Shown: positions 1-9,445 of the stretch, in pieces
Numbering within the stretch: the stretch's first letter is position 1
Layout: each line of letters opens with the position of its first letter
Assembly: GCA_001768735.1 (NCBI GenBank)
Contig: MEMB01000002.1
Span: forward strand, 466,422-530,421
Length of the DNA stretch: 64,000 nt
DNA from: Alphaproteobacteria bacterium GWF2_58_20
Lineage (GTDB): Bacteria > Pseudomonadota > Alphaproteobacteria > UBA1247
Reading direction: 5' to 3'
Program-made: the position numbers and the translations under genes
Notes under the pieces: generated by a model
The model's input: the letters and a program-made list of their open reading frames with translations, nothing else
What the model was told of the DNA's origin: nothing
Databases searched by the model: none

Positions 1-19
1 CAAGACAAGGATCAATCCC

Positions 20-949
20 ATGGTCGAAATTACAGCCTCCCTCGTCAAATCCCTTCGCGACAAAACCGGCGCAGGCATGATGGACTGCAAAAAAGCCCTT
101 GTTGAAAACAATGGTGATTTTGAAGTGGCCGTTGACTGGCTGCGCAAGAAGGGTCTGTCTGCCGCGGCCAAAAAATCAAGCCGTGCGGCATCTGAAGGCC
201 TTGTGGCCATTCATGTTGAGGGGGAAGAGGGCGTCATCGTTGAAGTCAATGCGGAAACCGATTTTGTGGCCCGCAATGACAAGTTCCAGGGATTCGTCCG
301 CACCCTTGCCGACATTGCCATCAAGGGCAATGGTGACGTTGAAGCCCTCAAGGCCATTGAATACAACGGTTCTGGCCACAGCGTGCAGGATGAACTCGTG
401 TCCCTGATCGCGACCATTGGCGAAAACATGAACATTCGCCGCAGTGCCAAGATTTCTGTCAATCCGGGCGTCATTGTTGGTTACATGCACAACCAGCTCC
501 TGCCGGGGCTTGGCAAAATTGGCGTTCTGGTTGCCCTGAAGTCGGCAGGTGATGCGGGCAAGCTCCAGGCCCTTGGTCACCAGCTGGCCATGCACATTGC
601 CGCCGCGCGTCCCGAATCGCTCAATGTTGACAGCCTTGATGCGGAAATGATTGCCCGCGAGCGCAAGATCCATGAAGACCAGGCTTCCGCAAGCGGCAAG
701 CCGGCAGAAATCGTTGCCAAGATGGTTGATGGCCGCATGCGCAAGTATTTTGAAGAAGTCGTTCTTCTGGAACAGGCTTTCGTGATTGATCCCGACAAGC
801 GGGTGTCACAGGTTGTCGCCGAGGCTGCCAAGGATATTGGTGCCCCGGTTGAAATCTCTGCCTTTGTGCGCTTTGCCTGCGGGGAAGGTGTTGAGAAGCG
901 GGAAGATGACCTGGCGGCTGAAGTCGCCAAGACACTCGGTAACGCGTAA
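20..949 (+). CDS. tsf: Elongation factor Ts
   Basis: Guanine-nucleotide exchange factor for EF-Tu. The protein has 309 residues, the usual length for alphaproteobacterial EF-Ts. The N-terminal UBA-like segment with the family signature ([16 protein letters not shown], about residues 12-27) and the TDFVARND motif near residue 80 are both present. An AAGGA ribosome-binding site lies a few bases before the ATG. It heads the visible operon; rpsB would be expected just outside the left edge. pyrH follows after 17 bases. The pairing with frr and uppS downstream is the standard order, so the call is secure. Confidence 0.97.
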   Translation: MVEITASLVKSLRDKTGAGMMDCKKALVENNGDFEVAVDWLRKKGLSAAAKKSSRAASEGLVAIHVEGEEGVIVEVNAETDFVARNDKFQGFVRTLADIAIKGNGDVEALKAIEYNGSGHSVQDELVSLIATIGENMNIRRSAKISVNPGVIVGYMHNQLLPGLGKIGVLVALKSAGDAGKLQALGHQLAMHIAAARPESLNVDSLDAEMIARERKIHEDQASASGKPAEIVAKMVDGRMRKYFEEVVLLEQAFVIDPDKRVSQVVAEAAKDIGAPVEISAFVRFACGEGVEKREDDLAAEVAKTLGNA

Positions 950-966
950 GATTGGGAGACGGGATC

Positions 967-1689
967 ATGTCTGGCACGAAGTTTCGCCGCATTCTGCTGA
1001 AACTCTCCGGTGAGGCCCTGATGGGCGACGGGGATGCCAGCCTTGATCCCGCAACCCTTGCCCGTGTCGCCTCAGACATCAAGCAGGCTGTGGATCTTGG
1101 TATCCAGATTTGCATTGTTGTTGGTGGCGGTAATATTTTCCGTGGGGCCATGGGCTCGGTGGATATCGGGATAGACCGTGCTACAGCCGATTACATGGGC
1201 ATGATGGCAACGGTCATGAATGCTCTGGCGGTACAGGGTGCGCTGGAGAAGGTCGGAATTCCCGCCCGTGTCCAGTCCGCCATTCCCATGGTACCTGTTT
1301 GCGAAAGTTTTGCCCGGCGGAAAGCTGTTGCCCATCTTGAGGGGGGCAAGGTTGTGATTTTTGCGGCCGGCACAGGAAACCCGTTCTTTACCACGGATAC
1401 GGCAGCGGCCCTGCGCGCCCGAGAAATGGAATGCGATGCGCTGTGCAAAGCCACAAAAGTGGATGGGGTTTACGACAGTGATCCGGCCAAAAACCCTGCA
1501 GCCATCCGCATCCCTGAGCTGACGCATGGGGAGGCCCTTGCGCGTGAACTCAAGGTCATGGATGCTGCGGCTTTTGCCGTTTGCCGTGAAGGGCGGATGC
1601 CCATTCTTGTCTTTTCCCTGAAAACCCCGGGCGGACTTGCCGAAGTGGTGCAGGGAAATGGGATTTATACACTTGTGAAGGGGGATTGA
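967..1689 (+). CDS. pyrH: UMP kinase
   Basis: Phosphorylates UMP to UDP with ATP in pyrimidine nucleotide synthesis. It is a 240-residue amino-acid-kinase-fold protein with [10 protein letters not shown] near the N terminus, the [10 protein letters not shown] glycine-rich loop around residue 55 and the TDTAAALRA segment near residue 145. I chose the ATG at 967, preceded by GGGAGACGGG, over an in-frame TTG 15 bases upstream, because the family starts a few residues before the [10 protein letters not shown] strand. It lies between tsf and frr. Confidence 0.96.
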   Translation: MSGTKFRRILLKLSGEALMGDGDASLDPATLARVASDIKQAVDLGIQICIVVGGGNIFRGAMGSVDIGIDRATADYMGMMATVMNALAVQGALEKVGIPARVQSAIPMVPVCESFARRKAVAHLEGGKVVIFAAGTGNPFFTTDTAAALRAREMECDALCKATKVDGVYDSDPAKNPAAIRIPELTHGEALARELKVMDAAAFAVCREGRMPILVFSLKTPGGLAEVVQGNGIYTLVKGD

Positions 1690-1692
1690 TCC

Positions 1693-2250
1693 ATGGCTGA
1701 ATTTGACTTGAATGATCTCAAGCGCCGCATGCAGAAGGCCGTTGATGTCTTGCATGAAGAATTTTCCGGACTTCGGACAGGACGTGCTTCGGCCAGTTTG
1801 CTTGAACCCATTGTTGTGGATGCCTATGGTTCCAGCATGCCGCTCAACCAGGTGGGGACCATCAGCGTTCCTGAACCGCGCCTGCTGACGGTGCAGGTGT
1901 GGGATCGTGGTCTTGCCAAGGCCGTTGAAAAAGCCATCCGTGATGCGGGGCTTGGCCTCAATCCGCAGGCGGATGGTGGCCTGATCCGGGTGCCGATTCC
2001 GGAACTCAGCCAGGAACGCCGCCTTGAACTTGGAAAGATTGCCGGAAAATATGCCGAACAGGCACGGATTGCCGTGCGCAACATCCGCCGGGAAGGCATG
2101 GATACCCTGAAGCAGCTTGAGAAGGATCACGATATTTCCGAGGACGATCACAAGAAAAAGTCCGAAGATGTACAAAAGATCACGGATGAAGCCGTCAAGC
2201 AGATTGATGAGGGCCTTGTCCACAAGGAAAAGGACATCCAGCAGATCTAG
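1693..2250 (+). CDS. frr: Ribosome recycling factor
   Basis: Splits post-termination ribosomes together with EF-G. The 185-residue length is exactly that of the family. The [10 protein letters not shown] motif (about residues 24-33) and the C-terminal helix-bundle part rich in charged residues ([13 protein letters not shown]) are intact. It starts three bases after the pyrH stop, so the two genes are probably translated from one message, and uppS follows after 11 bases. Confidence 0.97.
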   Translation: MAEFDLNDLKRRMQKAVDVLHEEFSGLRTGRASASLLEPIVVDAYGSSMPLNQVGTISVPEPRLLTVQVWDRGLAKAVEKAIRDAGLGLNPQADGGLIRVPIPELSQERRLELGKIAGKYAEQARIAVRNIRREGMDTLKQLEKDHDISEDDHKKKSEDVQKITDEAVKQIDEGLVHKEKDIQQI

Positions 2251-2261
2251 GAGGCAATCTG

Positions 2262-2990
2262 ATGCTTCCCATGCCAAAGCATGTGGCCATCATCATGGAT
2301 GGCAATGGACGGTGGGCACAGGCGCGGGGATTGCCGCGCCTGATGGGCCATCGCAAGGGCGTTGAAACCGTGCGCGACATCATTCGGGCCGCGCGCGAAA
2401 TCGGGCTTGCAAACCTGACCATATTTGCTTTTTCTTCTGAAAACTGGAAGCGCCCGGAGGATGAAATCTCCGGTCTCATGGACATGCTGCGCAAGTTCCT
2501 GGATTCGGATGTTGACAACTTTGTGAAAAACAACATCCGCCTGAGGATGATTGGTAGCCGGAATGGCGTTGCTCCTGATCTGGACGAAAAAATCCAGCGG
2601 GCGGAAACAAAAACGGCGGCATGTGATGGCCTGACCCTGGCTATTGCCTTCAATTATGGCAGCCGGTCAGAGATTGTTGCCGCAGCACAAAAAATTGCCG
2701 AAGATGTTGTTTCCGGCAACCTTTCCATAAAAGCCATTGATGAAAAGGCCATTGCGGATCGTCTGTGGACAGCGGGAATGCCGGATCCCGATCTTCTTAT
2801 CCGCACCAGCGGAGAGCAGCGCATCAGTAATTTCCTGCTTTACCAGATCGCTTATGCCGAAATTGTTTTTACGCCTGTCCCATGGCCCGATTTCACCAAG
2901 GAACACCTGATGTCCGCCATTGAGGATTTCAGGTCGCGGGAACGCCGGTTTGGTGGTGTTTCCGCAAACAGGGAAGGAACCCCGAAATGA
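2262..2990 (+). CDS. uppS: Isoprenyl (undecaprenyl diphosphate) synthase
   Basis: Cis-prenyltransferase that condenses isopentenyl diphosphate onto farnesyl diphosphate to make the C55 carrier lipid for peptidoglycan and O-antigen. The 242-residue protein has the catalytic motif IIMDGNGRWA with Asp13, the FAFSSENWKRP motif near residue 50 and the C-terminal DLLIRTSGEQRISNFLLYQ substrate-binding motif. A TAGGAGGC ribosome-binding site precedes the ATG. The last four bases overlap the start of cdsA. Confidence 0.96.
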   Translation: MLPMPKHVAIIMDGNGRWAQARGLPRLMGHRKGVETVRDIIRAAREIGLANLTIFAFSSENWKRPEDEISGLMDMLRKFLDSDVDNFVKNNIRLRMIGSRNGVAPDLDEKIQRAETKTAACDGLTLAIAFNYGSRSEIVAAAQKIAEDVVSGNLSIKAIDEKAIADRLWTAGMPDPDLLIRTSGEQRISNFLLYQIAYAEIVFTPVPWPDFTKEHLMSAIEDFRSRERRFGGVSANREGTPK

Positions 2991-3781
2991 TTGGCCTGCG
3001 CATCATCTCAGCCCTTGTCATGGGCACCATCACCATCGCTGCCTTTTGGAAAGGGGGAGATACCCTGGCCGGAATGCTGGCCATTGTTGCCGCCATTGGT
3101 GTGGATGAATGGGTGCGCCTTGTGGAGCCGGAATGCAGTCGCCTTGAACGCAGCATTGCAGCAACCACCATGTTTGTTGCCATTCTTTTGCCGCGACTGC
3201 TTGGATACCCTTCAGGCGTTGGCGCGCTGTTCCTGCTTGCTGCCCTTGTTGCTGGCATTGCCCGCCTGACAGGCGCCGTCCATCCGGTACGCCTTGCTGT
3301 TGGCCTCATCTATGTTGGCCTGGGGGCTGTTGCCCTTTCTTTTGTCCGCACGGTCCCTGGAGCAGGGCCCTATCTTGTGCTTTATGTCCTGTTGGTGGTT
3401 TGGGCAACGGACATTGGCGGTTACATGGTGGGGAAAACGCTGGGCGGCCCAAAGCTGGCGCCCCTTGTCAGTCCCAGGAAAACCTGGTCCGGCGCTCTGG
3501 GGGGCATCCTGATGGCCGTACTGGCAGCAGGTTTGCTGGCTTATGCTTATCCTTCCCGGCAGATTTTTGCGATGCTTGGCCTTGCGGCGTTTCTTTCCAT
3601 GGCCTCGCAACTGGGGGATCTCATGGAATCGGCTATCAAGCGGCGTTACAATGTCAAGGATAGCGGCGCCATCATTCCCGGCCATGGCGGCATTCTTGAC
3701 CGCGTGGATGGTCTTCTTTTTGCAGCCCCCATTTTCGCCCTCTGGCAGATGAGTTTCGGGGAAATGTATCCCTGGTGGTAA
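2987..3781 (+). CDS. cdsA: Phosphatidate cytidylyltransferase
   Basis: Makes CDP-diacylglycerol from phosphatidate and CTP at the inner membrane. The 264-residue protein is very hydrophobic with about seven or eight predicted membrane segments. It carries the CDP-diglyceride synthetase signature near the C terminus (SAIKRRYNVKDSG then IPGHGGILDRVD). The start overlaps the uppS stop (ATGA). In many alphaproteobacteria dxr follows directly; here there are only 87 bases before rseP. Confidence 0.95.
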   Translation: MIGLRIISALVMGTITIAAFWKGGDTLAGMLAIVAAIGVDEWVRLVEPECSRLERSIAATTMFVAILLPRLLGYPSGVGALFLLAALVAGIARLTGAVHPVRLAVGLIYVGLGAVALSFVRTVPGAGPYLVLYVLLVVWATDIGGYMVGKTLGGPKLAPLVSPRKTWSGALGGILMAVLAAGLLAYAYPSRQIFAMLGLAAFLSMASQLGDLMESAIKRRYNVKDSGAIIPGHGGILDRVDGLLFAAPIFALWQMSFGEMYPWW

Positions 3782-3868
3782 TCCCCTGTCTCGCATCTTG
3801 CAATGCCGTACGGTGGAGAGTATGAAGAATGACCGTGCAAAATCTTCCCTGATGAAACAAGGAACACG

Positions 3869-5008
3869 ATGGACTTCATAACATCCTCCCTCGCTTATAT
3901 CCTGCCCTTTGTCCTGGTGCTTTCCGTGCTCGTTTTCGTGCATGAGTTCGGGCATTACTTCGTTGCACGCCGTTTTGGTGTGCGTATCGAAGTTTTTTCG
4001 ATAGGATTTGGGCGTGAGCTTTTTGGCTGGAATGACCGGGCGGGAACCCGTTGGAAATTCAGCATGATTCCGCTTGGTGGCTATGTCCGCATGTTTGGGG
4101 ATGCGGATGAATCCAGCCGACCGGATGTCAAGGCCCTTGACCGATTGAGCGCAAAAGACAAGGCTGAGACCTTCCAGTTCAAGCCGCTCTGGCAAAGGTT
4201 TTCCATTGTCGCCGCAGGCCCGGTCACAAATTTCCTGTTTGCCATGGTGGTTCTGGCGGCCCTGTTCATGAGCATTGGCCGTCCCTTTACCCCCCCCCAT
4301 GTTGGGGCTGTTCAGGAGGGAAGCGCCGCCGCTGAAGCCCATATCCTGCCTGGAGATGTTGTCCGCACCATTGGCAACACCTCCATCCGCCGGTTTGAAC
4401 AGATCCAGCAGATTGTGGCGATCAATATCGGAACGCCGATTGTCATGTCGCTGGATCGTGACGGGAAGATATTCGACATCAACATCACACCAAAAGTTGT
4501 TGAATTTGAAGATAATTTTGGGAATTTGCACGCCAAGGGACTTTTGGGGATTTCCAGCAGCCAAGCCATGGCGGTTGAAAAGATGGGCCCCGTGACGGCG
4601 GTAGGGGCTGCGGTTCAGGAAGTTTTTTCCATCTCCGGGGACATCCTTGTAACCTTGGGCCAACTTGTGGTGGGATCGCGCAGTCGTAGCGAAATTGGCG
4701 GCCCTCTCCAGATTGCCAAACTTTCAGGGGATTTTGCCCGCAATGGGGCCGTTTCCCTGATCTGGTTCATGGCACTGCTTTCCGTAAATCTCGGCCTTCT
4801 GAACTTTTTCCCGATTCCCTTGCTGGATGGCGGTCACCTGTTCTTTTATGCCTGTGAAGCCATCCTGCGTCGGCCGCTCAGTGAAAAGGCCCAAGAAATC
4901 GGGTTCCGTATCGGTTTTGGACTTGTCATGATGCTGCTGGTTTTTGCAACATGGAATGATCTTGTCAGCTTGCGGGTTGTTGAATTCATCAAGAGGGTGT
5001 CTTCATGA
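3869..5008 (+). CDS. rseP: RIP metalloprotease RseP (site-2 protease)
   Basis: Intramembrane zinc protease that cleaves anti-sigma factors and remnant signal peptides. The 379-residue protein has HEFGH at residues 25-29 in the first membrane segment, a single recognisable PDZ region at about residues 130-210, and the second active-site motif PLLDGGHL near residue 317. The family in gammaproteobacteria has about 450 residues and two PDZ domains; the shorter form with one clear PDZ is usual in alphaproteobacteria. bamA overlaps its stop by four bases. Confidence 0.94.
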   Translation: MDFITSSLAYILPFVLVLSVLVFVHEFGHYFVARRFGVRIEVFSIGFGRELFGWNDRAGTRWKFSMIPLGGYVRMFGDADESSRPDVKALDRLSAKDKAETFQFKPLWQRFSIVAAGPVTNFLFAMVVLAALFMSIGRPFTPPHVGAVQEGSAAAEAHILPGDVVRTIGNTSIRRFEQIQQIVAINIGTPIVMSLDRDGKIFDINITPKVVEFEDNFGNLHAKGLLGISSSQAMAVEKMGPVTAVGAAVQEVFSISGDILVTLGQLVVGSRSRSEIGGPLQIAKLSGDFARNGAVSLIWFMALLSVNLGLLNFFPIPLLDGGHLFFYACEAILRRPLSEKAQEIGFRIGFGLVMMLLVFATWNDLVSLRVVEFIKRVSS

Positions 5009-7260
5009 AGAAATGCCTAGCTGCCCTTTCCCTGGCTCTTCTTGTCGCAATGCCCCAGGCCCGTGCGGCAGAAGACATTGCATCCATAAGGGTTTCCGGT
5101 GCGCAACGTATTGAGGATTCTACCATCCTGTCCTATCTTGCCGTGCATCCCGGTGAGGCTTTCGACGCGGAAAAACTGGATATTTCGCTCAAGGCCCTTT
5201 TCGAAACAGGCATGTTTTCCGATGTTGTCCTGAAGCGGGAAGGGGATGACCTTGTGGTTTCCTTGCAGGAAAACCCGGTTGTCAACCGCATTGCCTTTGA
5301 AGGCAACAAGCGAATTGACGATGATGAGCTGAACAGTGAGATCCAGATGCGTCCACGCGTGGTTTTCACAAGGCCGCGTGTGCAGGCGGATACAGACCGG
5401 ATTCTTGACCTGTATCGCAGGAATGGCCGCTTTGCAGCCAAGGTGATGCCAGAAGTCATCAAGCTTGACCAAAACCGTGTTGACCTTGTCTTCAAGATTG
5501 ATGAAGGCCCCAAGACAACCATCGGGCGGATTGCTTTTATCGGGAATCAGGCTTTCAGCGACAGCCAGCTCCGGGAGGAGATCCGTTCACGGGAAAGCCG
5601 CTGGTACCGCTTTTTCTCAAGCGATGACACCTATGATCCCGACCGCCTGTCCTTTGACAAGGAGCTGTTGCGCCGTTTTTACCTGACCAATGGCTATGCG
5701 GATTTCCGGGTGGCCTCGGCTGTTGCCGAACTGGCCCCCGGGGGGGAAGAATTCTTCCTGACCTTTACGGTTGAGGAAGGCCCCCGTTACCGGTTTGGAC
5801 GCATTGGTATTGAATCCAGCATTCCAAAGCTGGATGCCAAAGACCTTGAACCCATGGTGAACCTGATGCCGGGGGAATGGTATGATGCGCTTTCGGTAGA
5901 TAAGGAATCCATCAAGCTGACAGATGCACTTGCGGCTCAGCAGATGCCTTTTGTCAATGTTTCCCCAAGGTTTATTCGCGATCCGGATGCGCACATCATC
6001 GATGTTGTCATGGAAGTCCGTGAAGGTTCCCGCAATTTTGTGGAACGTATTGATATTTCCGGCAACGTCCGCACCATGGACAAGGTTGTTCGCCGGGAAT
6101 TCGACCTTGCCGAAGGGGATGCCCTCAACAGTACAAAACTGGCACGCTCTGAAAAACAGGTCAATGACCTGGGCTTTTTTGAAAAGGTGGACATCCATGT
6201 GGCTCCGGGCAGTGCGCCCGACCAGAAAGTGATTGACGTCAAGGTCGCCGAACAAAGCACAGGCGACATGTCGATCGGTGCAGGCTATTCGACAACAGAT
6301 GGCATGCTGGCCGACTTTTCCATCCATGAACGCAACCTGCTGGGCAAGGGCCAGGATCTTTCCCTGTCCACCACGCTGGCCTCCGAAAAGAATGAGATTA
6401 ACATCAGTTTTACAGAACCCTATTTCATGGACAGGGATATTTCGGCAGGTTTCGACATCTTCAACATCATGCGTGACCAACAGGATGAAAGCTCCTATGA
6501 CCAGAAACAGCAGGGGTTCGGCCTGCGTATGAGTTATCCCCTGTCGCAAAACCTGCGCCAGCGGATTCTCTACCGGCTTGAGAGAAATGAAATCACCAGT
6601 GTGGACAGTACGGCCTCCATCTACATCCGGGAACAGGAAGGCAGCCGCACAACATCCATGCTTGGGCACGAGCTGACCCTTGACACCCGCAACAGCAAGC
6701 TGGCCCCCAGTGAAGGTTACCTGGTCCGCATGACCAACGACTTGGCGGGATTTGGAGGGACTACCCATTTCCTGCGCAACAAGATTATCGGTATCTACTA
6801 TTATCCGGTTTCGCCGGAATGGGTTTTCAGCCTGGCTGGTGAAGCGGGCCTGGTCTGGGGCATTGGCGATGACGTGAATATTGCTGACCGCTACTTCCTG
6901 GGGGGAAATTCCCTGCGCGGTTTTGCCACGGGCGGCGTTGGTCCGCGGGATACTGCAACAGGCGATTCCCTTGGCGGCAACCACTATGTCAGTGGCAGCG
7001 CAGAATTGGCCTTTCCGCTTGGATTGCCAAGCGAACTTGGCATCAAGGCCCATGTGTTCGGAGATGCCGGAACACTGGGTAGCGTGGATTCCACAGGCGC
7101 AACGATCGTTGACGAGGATGCCTTGCGCGCATCGATTGGAGCCGGGATTTCCTGGCGTTCGCCGATGGGCCCCATCCGCTTTGACTATGCATCGGCTCTC
7201 ATCAAGGAAGACTATGATGAAGTCGAGAATTTCCGTTTCAGTTTTGGCACGAGGTTTTGA
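5005..7260 (+). CDS. bamA: Outer membrane protein assembly factor BamA
   Basis: Omp85-family insertase that folds beta-barrel proteins into the outer membrane. The protein has 751 residues: a signal peptide (about residues 1-22, ending in QARA), five POTRA-type repeats to about residue 425, and a C-terminal barrel. The barrel holds the conserved FLGGNSLRGF and a terminal phenylalanine (FGTRF), the outer-membrane C-terminal signal. It is coupled to rseP by ATGA. skp follows after two bases, so insertase and periplasmic chaperone are made together. Confidence 0.96.
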   Translation: MKKCLAALSLALLVAMPQARAAEDIASIRVSGAQRIEDSTILSYLAVHPGEAFDAEKLDISLKALFETGMFSDVVLKREGDDLVVSLQENPVVNRIAFEGNKRIDDDELNSEIQMRPRVVFTRPRVQADTDRILDLYRRNGRFAAKVMPEVIKLDQNRVDLVFKIDEGPKTTIGRIAFIGNQAFSDSQLREEIRSRESRWYRFFSSDDTYDPDRLSFDKELLRRFYLTNGYADFRVASAVAELAPGGEEFFLTFTVEEGPRYRFGRIGIESSIPKLDAKDLEPMVNLMPGEWYDALSVDKESIKLTDALAAQQMPFVNVSPRFIRDPDAHIIDVVMEVREGSRNFVERIDISGNVRTMDKVVRREFDLAEGDALNSTKLARSEKQVNDLGFFEKVDIHVAPGSAPDQKVIDVKVAEQSTGDMSIGAGYSTTDGMLADFSIHERNLLGKGQDLSLSTTLASEKNEINISFTEPYFMDRDISAGFDIFNIMRDQQDESSYDQKQQGFGLRMSYPLSQNLRQRILYRLERNEITSVDSTASIYIREQEGSRTTSMLGHELTLDTRNSKLAPSEGYLVRMTNDLAGFGGTTHFLRNKIIGIYYYPVSPEWVFSLAGEAGLVWGIGDDVNIADRYFLGGNSLRGFATGGVGPRDTATGDSLGGNHYVSGSAELAFPLGLPSELGIKAHVFGDAGTLGSVDSTGATIVDEDALRASIGAGISWRSPMGPIRFDYASALIKEDYDEVENFRFSFGTRF

Positions 7261-7262
7261 TC

Positions 7263-7823
7263 ATGAAAAAGGTTTTGTTCTCTCTGGCCATGATGGCCAT
7301 TCTTACCGCTTCTGCTGCACAGGCGGAACTCCCGGTTCCCAAAATTGCTGTGGTGGACCAAATACAGATTCTGCGTAATTCAGATGCCGTCAAGGGCATT
7401 GAGCAGCAGTTTGAAAGTCGTCGCAAGGCTTTCCAGGATGAAATTTCCAAACAGGAAACCAGTCTGAAGGCCGATGAGGAAGACCTCAAGAAAAAGAGCG
7501 CAAGCCTTGCGCCGGAGGCCTTCCGCAAGGAGCGGGAAGTTTTTGAACAGAAGGTTGGCGCGGCCCAGAAGAAGGTGCAGGCCATGAAGGCCGATCTTGA
7601 TGCTGATTATGGCAAGGTCATGAAAATCGTGCAGAACAACATGCTTGAGATCATTGAGGGGCTCGCCAAGGAAGAAAACGTCAACGTCATCCTGCCCAGT
7701 CACCAGATTCTTCTTTTTGCACCGGAACTTGATATAACGGGAACGGTGATTACGCGCCTGAATGCCAAGCTTCCCAAGGTAAATGCTGAAGAAGCCGCCA
7801 AAGCCGGAAAGGCCAAGAAGTAA
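7263..7823 (+). CDS. skp: Periplasmic chaperone Skp/OmpH family
   Basis: A small periplasmic holdase that carries unfolded outer-membrane proteins to BamA. The 186 residues include an AXA-type signal peptide (cleavage after AAQA, about residue 21), a short beta segment (KIAVVDQIQILRNSDA) and a long charged coiled-coil arm (about residues 50-130). The tail is lysine and alanine rich. The ATG at 7263 directly precedes a good signal peptide and was preferred to an in-frame start six bases upstream. It lies between bamA and lpxD, the usual place. Confidence 0.9.
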   Translation: MKKVLFSLAMMAILTASAAQAELPVPKIAVVDQIQILRNSDAVKGIEQQFESRRKAFQDEISKQETSLKADEEDLKKKSASLAPEAFRKEREVFEQKVGAAQKKVQAMKADLDADYGKVMKIVQNNMLEIIEGLAKEENVNVILPSHQILLFAPELDITGTVITRLNAKLPKVNAEEAAKAGKAKK

Positions 7824-7832
7824 GGATACATC

Positions 7833-8870
7833 ATGCCGGACAGCCGTTTTCATCACCGTGCCGGACCATTTTCCCTGGCCCGTCTTGCTGAAATCGCCAA
7901 GGGCACCTTGCCCGAAGGCGTTGATCCTTCCATGGAAGTTGTGGATGTTGCGCCCTTGGGCACGGCAGGCGCGACAGATATCAGTTTTCTGGATAACCAT
8001 AAATACCTTGAAGCCTTTCAGGGCAGCAAGGCGGGCGCATGCATTGTCCATCCTGATTTTGCACATCATGCCCCCAGGGGAATGGCGCTTATCCTGACGC
8101 CATCGCCATACAAGTCCTATGCCTTTGTGGCCCAGGCCTTCTATCCTGACAATAGCGGGGATGGAACCCTTCATCCCGCTGCCATCATTGATAAAACAGC
8201 CAGCCTTGGTGAAGGCTGCACCATTGAAGCGGGTGCGGTCATTGGTGCGCATGCCCATCTGGGGAATCGTTGCCATGTCCACCCCAATGCGGTGATTGGC
8301 CCTCATGTTGAAATTGGTGACGATACCGTTATCGGGGCCTGCGCCTCCCTCAGTCATTGCCTGGTGGGAGCAAAATGCCGGATTTTCCCGGGAGCCCGCA
8401 TTGGTCAGGATGGTTTTGGTTTTGCCATGGATGCTGCGGGCCATATCCGTATTCCGCAAATGGGCCGCGTGATCATTGAGGATGATGTGGAAATTGGTGC
8501 CAATTCCTGTGTGGATCGCGGCGCTGGACCGGATACGATGATTGCCAAAGGCGTGCGTATAGATAACCTGGTGCAGATCGCCCACAACGTGCAGGTGGGC
8601 GAATTTTGCGTCATGGCAGGTCAAGCAGGTATTGCCGGGAGCGCGCGCCTGGATAGCCATGTCATCCTCGGCGGACAGGCGGGGGTTACTGGCCATGTCA
8701 AAATTGGAGCCGGAACCCTTGTTGCAGCCAAAAGTGCCATCATGAAGGATGTTCCGCCAAAATCACGCATGATGGGCATTCCCGCAAGGCCCGACAAGGA
8801 TTTTCTGCGGCAGATGGCGACACTTGCCCGCATGAGCGCAAAAAAAGGAAAGAAGAACACCGATGACTGA
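7833..8870 (+). CDS. lpxD: UDP-3-O-(3-hydroxyacyl)glucosamine N-acyltransferase
   Basis: Third step of lipid A synthesis: adds the N-linked hydroxyacyl chain to UDP-3-O-acylglucosamine. The 345 residues show the N-terminal uridine-binding domain (about 1-100), then a left-handed beta-helix of hexapeptide repeats. The catalytic histidine lies in IAHNVQVGEFCVMAGQ near residue 250, and a short helical tail follows. The end overlaps fabZ by eight bases. Confidence 0.96.
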   Translation: MPDSRFHHRAGPFSLARLAEIAKGTLPEGVDPSMEVVDVAPLGTAGATDISFLDNHKYLEAFQGSKAGACIVHPDFAHHAPRGMALILTPSPYKSYAFVAQAFYPDNSGDGTLHPAAIIDKTASLGEGCTIEAGAVIGAHAHLGNRCHVHPNAVIGPHVEIGDDTVIGACASLSHCLVGAKCRIFPGARIGQDGFGFAMDAAGHIRIPQMGRVIIEDDVEIGANSCVDRGAGPDTMIAKGVRIDNLVQIAHNVQVGEFCVMAGQAGIAGSARLDSHVILGGQAGVTGHVKIGAGTLVAAKSAIMKDVPPKSRMMGIPARPDKDFLRQMATLARMSAKKGKKNTDD

Positions 8871-9345
8871 TACCCTTGAAAATACATCCGCTGTCGAGGA
8901 AATTTCCCTCTCCATCAGCGAAATCATGGAACTCATTCCGCATCGTTATCCCATGCTGCTGGTGGACAGGATTGAACGCATGGTGCCGGGGGAACGCGCC
9001 GTGGGTATCAAGAACCTCACCATGAATGAGGCCTTTTTCCAGGGGCATTTCCCGCAGCGTCCCGTCATGCCGGGAGTCCTGACAATCGAAGCCATGGCAC
9101 AGACAGCGGCCGCCATGGCCGCCTATACCATGAAGTCGGAATCGGTTGGAAAGATTGTCTTTTTCATGTCGATTGACGAGGCAAAATTCCGCAAGCCCAT
9201 GGGGCCGGGCGACACCATCGAACTGCATGTCCAGAAGGAAAAGGCACGCGGAGCCATCTGGCGTTTCACGGGCAAGGCCCTTGTGCGCGGGCAGCTGTGC
9301 TGTGAATCATCCTTCTCCGCCATGCTGGCCGATCCGAAGGTGTAA
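8863..9345 (+). CDS. fabZ: 3-hydroxyacyl-[ACP] dehydratase FabZ
   Basis: Dehydrates 3-hydroxyacyl-ACP in fatty acid elongation and so competes with LpxA/LpxD for the same hydroxyacyl-ACP. It is a 160-residue hot-dog-fold protein. The active-site histidine is in GHFPQRPVMPG (His62) and the glutamate in VLTIEAMAQ (Glu76). The N terminus carries about 15 residues more than the E. coli enzyme. It overlaps lpxD by eight bases, and a 100-base gap with two hairpins separates it from lpxA. Confidence 0.96.
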   Translation: MTDTLENTSAVEEISLSISEIMELIPHRYPMLLVDRIERMVPGERAVGIKNLTMNEAFFQGHFPQRPVMPGVLTIEAMAQTAAAMAAYTMKSESVGKIVFFMSIDEAKFRKPMGPGDTIELHVQKEKARGAIWRFTGKALVRGQLCCESSFSAMLADPKV

Positions 9346-9445
9346 TTCCCCCTGTTGCAATCCGCAACAATTCGTGAATTAACCTTGGGCTTTCCACCTG
9401 CTAGAGGAGATGGGTCAAACCCATTTCCCATAAGGAGAAAAAGGC
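9346..9445 (+). promoter_or_regulatory. fabZ-lpxA spacer with two hairpins
   Basis: This is the only sizeable break inside the otherwise overlapping rseP-lpxB run. Two perfect six-base-pair hairpins are visible. One is TGTTGC/GCAACA at 9353-9369; the other is ATGGGT/ACCCAT at 9410-9424, just before the AAGGAG ribosome-binding site of lpxA. Neither is followed by a T run, so they are not typical intrinsic terminators. An internal promoter or a translation-control leader is possible but unproven. Confidence 0.3.

Noticed and set aside
3212..4663. Long minus-strand open frame (483 codons) opposite cdsA and rseP
   Set aside because: It is fully antisense to two well-supported genes, has no family features and reads as low-order shadow coding. 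Similar long antisense frames opposite pyrH/frr, bamA, lpxD, tpiA, eno and lpd were rejected for the same reason.
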